Shown here: positions 6,243-10,853 of the stretch, piece after piece | Position numbering within the stretch: the stretch's first letter is position 1 | Layout: every line of letters begins with the position of its first letter | Source: CAZUZD01 sp964624465 | Lineage (GTDB): Bacteria; Planctomycetota; Planctomycetia; Isosphaerales; Isosphaeraceae | DNA: 10,853 bases | Assembly (NCBI GenBank): GCA_964624465.1 | Contig: CAZUZD010000213.1 | Coordinates: 1 to 10,853, forward strand | Direction: 5' to 3' | Position numbers and translations under genes: made by a program | Notes under the pieces: model-generated | What the model was told of the DNA's origin: nothing | Seen by the model: the letters and a program-made list of their open reading frames with translations, nothing else | Database searches by the model: none

Positions 6243-7250
6243 ATGGCGGTTCGCGTAGGCATCAACGGTTTTGGTCGCATTGGCCGGCTCGTCTTCCGGG
6301 TCATGGCCGAGCGGCCCAACGACTTCGACGTGGTGGCGATCAACGACCTGTCCGACCCCAAGCACCTGGCCTTGCTGCTGAAGTACGACAGCACCCAGGG
6401 CCGGTTCAAGGGCACCGTCGAGGCCAAGGACGGCGCCCTGATCGTCAACGGCAAGGAGATCCCGGTCACCACCGAGAAGGATCCCGCCAGCCTGCCGTGG
6501 AAGAAGCTCGGCTGCCAGGTCGCCATCGAGTCGACCGGCCGCTTCACCAGCCGCGACGCCCTGGCCAAGCACCTCGAGGCCGGCGCCGATCGCGTCATCC
6601 TGAGCGCCCCGGCCAAGGACAAGGTCGACCTGACCGTCGTCATCGGCGTCAACGACCACCTGCTCAAGCCCGAGCACAAGATCCTCTCGAACGCCAGCTG
6701 CACCACCAACTGCCTGGCGCCGGTGGCCAAGGTGCTGAACGACACCTTCGGCATCGAGCACGGTCTCATGACCACCGTGCACGCCTACACCAACGACCAG
6801 CGGATCCTCGACCAGGTGCACGAGGACCCGTACCGGGCCCGCGCCGGCGCGATCAACACGATCCCGTCGAAGACCGGCGCCGCCCAGGCCGTCGGCGAGG
6901 TGATCCCCGAGCTCAACGGCAAGCTCACCGGCGTCTCGCTGCGGGTGCCGGTGCCGACCGGCTCGATCACCGACCTGACCGTGCTGCTCAAGAAGCCGGC
7001 GACCCGCGACTCGATCAACGCCGCCATGAAGACGGCCGCCGACGGCCCCCTGAAGGGCATCCTCGAGTACTGCACCGACCCGATCGTCTCCTCGGACATC
7101 GTCGGCAACCCGCACTCGTGCATCTTCGTGCCCGACCAGACGCTGATCCTGGGCGACAACTTCGCCAAGGTCCTCGGCTGGTACGACAACGAGTGGGGCT
7201 ACTCGAGCCGCACCGCCCAGCTCGTCCAGATGCTCGCCAAGCTCGGCTGA
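6243..7250 (+). CDS. gap: Glyceraldehyde-3-phosphate dehydrogenase, type I
   Basis: This cytosolic enzyme oxidises and phosphorylates glyceraldehyde 3-phosphate to 1,3-bisphosphoglycerate in glycolysis, and the reverse in gluconeogenesis. The protein has 335 residues, the normal length. The Rossmann motif GINGFGRIGR (residues 6-15) is at the N-terminus, and Asp35 in AINDL is the residue expected for NAD binding. The active-site motif SNASCTTNC has Cys153, and His180 lies in TTVHAYTNDQ. The C-terminal WYDNEWGYS is typical. Two variations stand out: where NAD-type enzymes usually read LDLPHKD, this one reads LDQVHED (Gln191-Val192), and the phosphate loop reads IPSKTGAA instead of IPSSTGAA or IPTTTGAA. 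ATG is preceded by AGGAG. pgk follows 258 bp downstream, the next enzyme of the pathway, and the two are probably co-transcribed. Confidence 0.99.
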   Translation: MAVRVGINGFGRIGRLVFRVMAERPNDFDVVAINDLSDPKHLALLLKYDSTQGRFKGTVEAKDGALIVNGKEIPVTTEKDPASLPWKKLGCQVAIESTGRFTSRDALAKHLEAGADRVILSAPAKDKVDLTVVIGVNDHLLKPEHKILSNASCTTNCLAPVAKVLNDTFGIEHGLMTTVHAYTNDQRILDQVHEDPYRARAGAINTIPSKTGAAQAVGEVIPELNGKLTGVSLRVPVPTGSITDLTVLLKKPATRDSINAAMKTAADGPLKGILEYCTDPIVSSDIVGNPHSCIFVPDQTLILGDNFAKVLGWYDNEWGYSSRTAQLVQMLAKLG

Positions 7251-7280
7251 GCCCGGCCGACGTGACCCCTTGAATCCGGC

Positions 7281-7317
7281 ATCGGGCCGGCCCTGGCACC
7301 GCCGGGGTCGGCCCGAT
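7281..7317 (+). other. Intergenic hairpin between gap and pgk
   Basis: ATCGGGCCG (7281-7289) and CGGCCCGAT (7309-7317) form a perfect 9-bp stem around a 19-nt GC-rich loop. It begins about 30 nt after the gap stop and has no T run. It may stabilise the gap mRNA end or partly terminate, uncoupling gap from pgk levels. The rest of this spacer shows nothing recognisable. Confidence 0.4.
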
Positions 7318-7493
7318 CCCGCGCCCCAGCGGCGCTCCACGGGCGCCGGCCCCCCGAAACACCACGCACGCTCACGCATCGCCCCCCTCCACCCGGTGGC
7401 GCGACGCTCCTGGACCCGGTCGGCGAAGCCCGCCCCGAGTCGGACGCCCCGCGGCGGTCCAGGTCCCGGTTCCCGCCGCCGACTCTCGCGCAC

Positions 7494-7500
7494 GAAAGGG
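7494..7500 (+). promoter_or_regulatory. Ribosome binding site deciding the TTG start of pgk
   Basis: GAAAGGG ends 8 nt before TTG at 7509. No ATG or GTG near the expected N-terminus MAKQTIRDLD gives a better-placed site, so TTG initiation is the simplest reading. Confidence 0.7.
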
Positions 7501-7508
7501 CTCATCCC

Positions 7509-8747
7509 TTGGCCAAGCAGACGATCCGCGACCTCGACGTCGCGGGCAAGAAGGTGCTCGTCCGCGTCGACTTCAACGTGCCGCAGACGAAGGACGGCGA
7601 GGTCTCCGACGACCGCCGGATCAAGGCCGCGCTGCCGACCCTGAAGCACGTGCTCGACCACGGCGGCAGCCTGATCCTCATGACCCACCTCGGCCGCCCC
7701 AGCGGTGACCCCGCCGCCGACGCGCCGTTCAAGCTCGACAAGGTCGCGAAGCGGCTCGAGACGCTGATCGGCCGGCCGGTGACGAAGGTCGACGACACCG
7801 TCGGCTCCGCCGCCCAGTCGGCCTGCGCCGCGCTGCAGCCGGGCGGCATCGTGCTGCTGGAGAACGTCCGGTTCAACAAGGCCGAGAAGGTCCCCAAGAA
7901 GGACGAGGCCACCGGCCAGCCCGACGCCAAGAGCGTCGCCAAGCACGAGGAGTTCGCCGGCCAGCTCGCCGCCTTCGGCGACATTTACGTCAACGACGCC
8001 TTCGGCACCTCGCACCGCGACGAGGCCTCGATGGTCGCCGTCGCCCGCCAGTTCCCGGCCGAGCGCCGGGCCCTTGGCTTCCTGGTCGAGAAGGAAGTGC
8101 GGATCCTCGAGCAGCTGCTCGGCCAGCCGAAGCGGCCGATGATCGGGATCATGGGCGGGGCCAAGGTCTCCGACAAGATCCTCGTCATCGAGAGCCTCTT
8201 GAAGCAGGTCGACAAGCTGCTCATCGGCGGCGCGATGACGTACACGTTCCTGAAGGCGCAGGGCCACGAGATCGGCAAGAGCCGCTGCGAGGCCGACCGC
8301 CTCGACGAGGCCCGCCGCCTGCTCGAGCTCGGCCAGGGCAAGATCGTGCTGCCGCACGACCACCTGGTCAGCGACTCGATCGAGGCGACGGCGAAGACCC
8401 AGGTCGTCGCCGGCAACGACATCCCCGACGGCTGGATCGGCATCGACATCGGCCCCTCGACGATCGCCGCCTACAGCGCGATCATCAAGGACGCCGGCAC
8501 GGTGATCTGGAACGGCCCGATGGGCAAGTTCGAGGACGAGCCGTTCCGCCAGGGGACCCTGGGCGTGGGCCACGCCATGGCCGACTCGGCGGCGATCACC
8601 GTCGTCGGCGGCGGCGAGACGGCCGAGGCCGTCGAGCAGTTCGGCCTGGCCGAGAAGATGGACCACGTCTCGACCGGCGGCGGCGCCTTCCTGGAGTCGC
8701 TCGAAGGCCGCAAGTTCAACTCGCTGGCGGTCATCCCCGACCGCTGA
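7509..8747 (+). CDS. pgk: Phosphoglycerate kinase
   Basis: The enzyme transfers phosphate between 1,3-bisphosphoglycerate and ADP, giving 3-phosphoglycerate and ATP, directly after the GapDH step. The 412-residue protein has VLVRVDFNVP (residues 17-25), the substrate-binding THLGRP (59-64), GGAKVSDK (216-223), WNGPMGKFE (334-342), VVGGGET (365-371) and STGGGA (388-393). These cover both lobes and the nucleotide site, so it should be active. Compared with short bacterial enzymes there is a Lys/Glu-rich insertion of about 15 residues after ENVRFNKAEK (residues 127-150). The start is TTG, supported by GAAAGGG and by the N-terminal match. A strong hairpin follows the stop, and rpe begins 132 bp downstream. 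Confidence 0.98.
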   Translation: MAKQTIRDLDVAGKKVLVRVDFNVPQTKDGEVSDDRRIKAALPTLKHVLDHGGSLILMTHLGRPSGDPAADAPFKLDKVAKRLETLIGRPVTKVDDTVGSAAQSACAALQPGGIVLLENVRFNKAEKVPKKDEATGQPDAKSVAKHEEFAGQLAAFGDIYVNDAFGTSHRDEASMVAVARQFPAERRALGFLVEKEVRILEQLLGQPKRPMIGIMGGAKVSDKILVIESLLKQVDKLLIGGAMTYTFLKAQGHEIGKSRCEADRLDEARRLLELGQGKIVLPHDHLVSDSIEATAKTQVVAGNDIPDGWIGIDIGPSTIAAYSAIIKDAGTVIWNGPMGKFEDEPFRQGTLGVGHAMADSAAITVVGGGETAEAVEQFGLAEKMDHVSTGGGAFLESLEGRKFNSLAVIPDR

Positions 8748-8769
8748 GCCGGAGTTCCGTTAAGCTGGT

Positions 8770-8799
8770 CCCTGGCGCGGCTCGAACGCCGCGCCAGGG
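8770..8799 (+). terminator. Strong GC-rich hairpin after pgk
   Basis: CCCTGGCGCGGC (8770-8781) and GCCGCGCCAGGG (8788-8799) form a perfect 12-bp stem with loop TCGAAC, 22 nt after the pgk stop. No T run follows, so it is either a U-less terminator, as proposed for some high-GC bacteria, or a stabilising or processing structure. If it terminates, rpe needs its own promoter. Confidence 0.5.
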
Positions 8800-8869
8800 G
8801 CGGCCCGCGCCCTTGATCGGCTTCCCCTCGCCTCCCCGAGAGCCGCCGCTCTCGCGTCCCCGCGTGCCC

Positions 8870-8876
8870 GAGGTGG
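8870..8876 (+). promoter_or_regulatory. Ribosome binding site supporting the TTG start of rpe
   Basis: GAGGTGG lies just upstream of TTG at 8880. The only in-frame ATG nearby (8904) has no comparable site, so TTG is favoured, though the ATG would still precede the conserved domain. Confidence 0.55.
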
Positions 8877-8879
8877 CCG

Positions 8880-9599
8880 TTGGATCGCTCCGAACGAGTC
8901 CGCATGCTCGACGCGGCCCAGACGCCGCTGATCACCCCGTCGCTGCTGGATTGCGACTTCGCCGCTGTCGGCGAGGCGATCGCGGCCCTCGAGGCCGCCG
9001 GCGCCCAGGCCCTGCACCTGGACGTGATGGACGGCCACTTCGTGCCGAACCTCAGCTACGGGCCGCCGGTGATCGCCGACTGGCGGCCGCGGACCGACCT
9101 GCCGTTCGACGCGCACCTCATGATGAGCGACCCGGCCCGCTACCTCGACGACTTCGTCGCGGCCGGCGTCGACGCCGTGCTGGTGCACCTGGAGGTGCTG
9201 CCCGACCCGGTGCCGCTGCTGCGACGCATCCGCGCCGCCGGCTGCCGCGCCGGCCTGGCGCTGAACCCGCCCACGCCGGTGAGCGCCCTGGAGCCGTACC
9301 TCGACGAGGTCGACCGGGTGCTGATCATGAGCGTGATGCCCGGCTTCGGCGGCCAGTCGTACCAGGCGGGCGTGCTCGAGAAGGTGCGGCGGATCCGGGA
9401 GCTGCGGCCCGACCTGCCGATCTCGATCGACGGCGGCATCAAGGCCCACAACGCGGCCGAGGTGGTGGCGGCGGGGGTCACGCAGATCGTCGCCGGCTCG
9501 GCGATCTTCCGCCCCGACGGCGACTACGCCGCCGCGCTGGCCGAGCTGACCGCCGCGGCCCGCCAGGGCCTGGGTCCCGGCGCGACGGGCCGAGGATGA
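8880..9599 (+). CDS. rpe: Ribulose-phosphate 3-epimerase
   Basis: This enzyme interconverts ribulose 5-phosphate and xylulose 5-phosphate in the pentose phosphate (and, where present, Calvin) pathway; it is a metal-dependent TIM barrel. With the TTG start it has 239 residues, slightly longer than the usual 220-225 because of an N-terminal extension of about 12. ITPSLLDCDF opens the barrel. The metal ligands are visible: His46 and Asp48 in LHLDVMDGHFVPN, His79 in FDAHLM and Asp184 in SIDGGIK. VMPGFGGQ and the phosphate-binding AGSAIF (205-210) are also present. The last residues after about 225 are Gly/Ala-rich and not conserved. An alternative start is ATG 8904. The stop overlaps the next start (ATGA), implying translational coupling. 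Confidence 0.98.
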   Translation: MDRSERVRMLDAAQTPLITPSLLDCDFAAVGEAIAALEAAGAQALHLDVMDGHFVPNLSYGPPVIADWRPRTDLPFDAHLMMSDPARYLDDFVAAGVDAVLVHLEVLPDPVPLLRRIRAAGCRAGLALNPPTPVSALEPYLDEVDRVLIMSVMPGFGGQSYQAGVLEKVRRIRELRPDLPISIDGGIKAHNAAEVVAAGVTQIVAGSAIFRPDGDYAAALAELTAAARQGLGPGATGRG

Positions 9600-10198
9600 G
9601 CCTGCAAGTGCTCCTGATCCGCCCCGGGGCGACCGACTACGACGAGCAGGAGCGCGTCCAGGGCGTGCTCGACCTGCCCCTGTCGGAGCGCGGCCGCGCC
9701 GAGGCCGCCGCGCTGGCCAGCCGGCTGGCCGACATCGAGCTCGACGCCCTCTACTGCGGGCCCGGCGAGAGCGTCGTCGCCACGGCCGAGGCCATCGGCC
9801 GCGCCCTGGGATTGCGGCCCCGCAAGCTCGACGACCTGCGCAACCTGGACCAGGGCCTCTGGCAGGGGCTCCAGGTCGAGGAGATCCGCCGCCGCAACCT
9901 CAAGGTCTTCCGGCAGTGGCTCGAGGACCCGTGCACGATCTGCCCGCCGCTGGGCGAGCCGGTCGAGGACGCCCTGGAGCGCGTGCGCCACGCCCTGCGG
10001 CCGCTCCTGAAGCGGCACCGGCACCAGACGATCGGCCTGGTCGCGGCCGACCCGATCGCCCAGTTCATCGCCTGCCAGCTCCGCCGCGACCCCCGGCTGC
10101 ACCTGTCCGAGCACCCGACGACCGGGCACTCGGAATGGATCATCGTCTCGGAGGAGACGAGCTCCGCGCACGGCATGGGGCCGGCGGGTCTGGCCTGA
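9596..10198 (+). CDS. Histidine-phosphatase-fold protein lacking catalytic histidines
   Basis: The 200-residue protein has the fold signature of the phosphoglycerate mutase/histidine phosphatase superfamily: LLIRPGATDYD at the N-terminus (family LxRHGxTxxN), VQGVLDLPLSERGRAEA, TAEAIGRALGL, NLDQGLWQGL (family ExxFGxWEG) and PPLGEPVEDALERV. However, the RHG histidine is Pro10. The second His, normally in VxHG, is replaced in GLVAADPIAQ (about Asp152). The second Arg of the phosphate pocket appears as Ser59 and the acidic residue as Asn83. These are by-eye alignments. Phosphotransfer by the normal mechanism should be impossible, so a binding or regulatory role is more likely; it should not be annotated as an active mutase. 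The ATG overlaps the rpe stop, so the two are probably made together. I recall similar RPG-type proteins in planctomycetes, unverified. Confidence 0.88.
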   Translation: MSLQVLLIRPGATDYDEQERVQGVLDLPLSERGRAEAAALASRLADIELDALYCGPGESVVATAEAIGRALGLRPRKLDDLRNLDQGLWQGLQVEEIRRRNLKVFRQWLEDPCTICPPLGEPVEDALERVRHALRPLLKRHRHQTIGLVAADPIAQFIACQLRRDPRLHLSEHPTTGHSEWIIVSEETSSAHGMGPAGLA

Positions 10199-10248
10199 GC
10201 CGACGGGGACGGACGGACCGCGCGGGGCCGTTGCCGGGCATTCCGGGC

Positions 10249-10277
10249 TTCGCAGCCTGGCCGGACCATGCCATAAT
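10249..10277 (+). promoter_or_regulatory. Candidate promoter of accD
   Basis: TTCGCA (10249-10254) and CATAAT (10272-10277) are separated by 17 nt and match the sigma-70 consensus at 4/6 and 5/6 positions. They lie in the 176-bp spacer, about 100 nt before the accD start, so accD probably begins a separate transcript with a leader of about 90 nt. Confidence 0.55.
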
Positions 10278-10374
10278 GAGCCCCAACGGCCGCCCAGGGA
10301 GGGCTGCGCCTCCCGGAACCAGGGGGCGACGGCAGGGCGGCGCCTCGGATCGCAGCGAAGGGGGATTTCAGGCG

Positions 10375-10853
10375 ATGGCCCAGAAGCGGGCGGCCACGAG
10401 CGGGAGTTGGCAGGGACACCTGGAGCCCAAACGCGTCCCCGAAGGCGTCTGGATGCGCTGCGACGGCTGCCAGGCCACGCTCTTCCGCAAGGAAGTCGAG
10501 CGGAACCTCAACGTCTGCCCCACCTGCCAGCATCACTTCATCATCCCCGCCCGCGAGCGGATCAACCAGCTGCTCGACCCCGACACGTTCGAGGAGTGGT
10601 TCACCGAGCTGCGCCCCGGCGACCCGCTGGGCTTCAACGACCGCCGGCCGTACCCCGAGCGGGTGCTGGCCGAGCAGGAGCGCACGGGCCTGAGCGAGGC
10701 GGCCGTCGTCGGCCAGGGGTTCATCAAGGGCATCCGCCTGGTGATCGGCTTGACCGACTCGGGCTTCATCATGGGCAGCATGGGCTCGGTCGTCGGCGAG
10801 AAGCTGACGCGGGCCATCGAGGAGGCGACCCGCCAGAAGCTCCCGGTCGTGAT
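10375..10853 (+). CDS. accD: Acetyl-CoA carboxylase carboxyltransferase subunit beta, 3' end outside window
   Basis: AccD with AccA transfers the carboxyl group from carboxybiotin to acetyl-CoA, giving malonyl-CoA for fatty-acid synthesis. The 159 complete codons present include the N-terminal zinc ribbon, with Cys29, Cys32, Cys48 and Cys51 in the spacing C-x2-C-x15-C-x2-C. The usual PEGVWMRCDGC and ERNLNVCPTCQHHF stretches, and later the crotonase-fold motif GSMGSVVGEKLTRAIEEA, are also visible. This is roughly the first half of the usual 280-300 residues. The start ATG at 10375 follows GGGGGA about 10 nt upstream and gives a conserved N-terminus. No defect is seen. Confidence 0.97.
   Translation, partial: MAQKRAATSGSWQGHLEPKRVPEGVWMRCDGCQATLFRKEVERNLNVCPTCQHHFIIPARERINQLLDPDTFEEWFTELRPGDPLGFNDRRPYPERVLAEQERTGLSEAAVVGQGFIKGIRLVIGLTDSGFIMGSMGSVVGEKLTRAIEEATRQKLPVV

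Noticed and set aside
5841..8666. A 941-codon minus-strand open frame across tRNA-Thr, gap and pgk
   Set aside because: It lies opposite the intact gap and pgk genes and runs through the tRNA; it is a GC-bias shadow with no recognisable motif.

Overview
The window looks like chromosomal DNA of a high-GC planctomycete, probably an Isosphaeraceae-like lineage. This is inferred from several family-level cues: very GC-rich third codon positions, an N-terminal LExLExxLLL motif on a giant repeat protein, a relic of the planctomycete-expanded ECF sigma-factor type, a planctomycete-style tyrosine recombinase relic, and a catalytically degenerate phosphoglycerate-mutase-like protein. No similarity search was run.

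Left part (1-2881, minus strand): one long open frame of 960 codons that runs off the window edge. It encodes an exported RTX-type (hemolysin-type calcium-binding) beta-roll protein. Its second repeat block is a regular 36-residue (108-bp) higher-order array in which every fourth nonapeptide has lost its glycines and carries an acidic D-x-D loop instead. The next roughly 850 bp (2882-3726) contain no gene I can support, only a 19-bp tandem repeat and two small AT-rich palindromes.

Middle part (3727-5878, minus strand): a decayed mobile region beside a tRNA gene. In transcription order it holds an intact tRNA-Thr(CGT) with a good promoter, a frameshifted and truncated tyrosine recombinase (integrase) relic, an IS630-type transposase whose conserved domains lie in three frames, and a frameshifted fragment of an ECF sigma factor. 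Each frame change can be mended by restoring one base. This fits an old integrative element that entered at the tRNA and then eroded.

Right part (6243-10853, plus strand): intact core metabolism. The order is gap, pgk, rpe, a histidine-phosphatase-fold protein overlapping rpe by ATGA, and then, behind its own promoter, the start of accD (cut by the window edge). gap and pgk supply consecutive steps of glycolysis/gluconeogenesis and rpe belongs to the pentose phosphate pathway. accD starts fatty-acid synthesis. A strong intrinsic terminator lies just upstream of gap inside its probable leader, suggesting attenuation, and GC-rich hairpins follow gap and pgk.

I did not find an unmistakable new biological system. 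The observations most worth following are the pseudo-phosphatase paired with rpe, the periodically modified RTX array, the gap leader terminator, and the A4 frameshift in the IS630 transposase.
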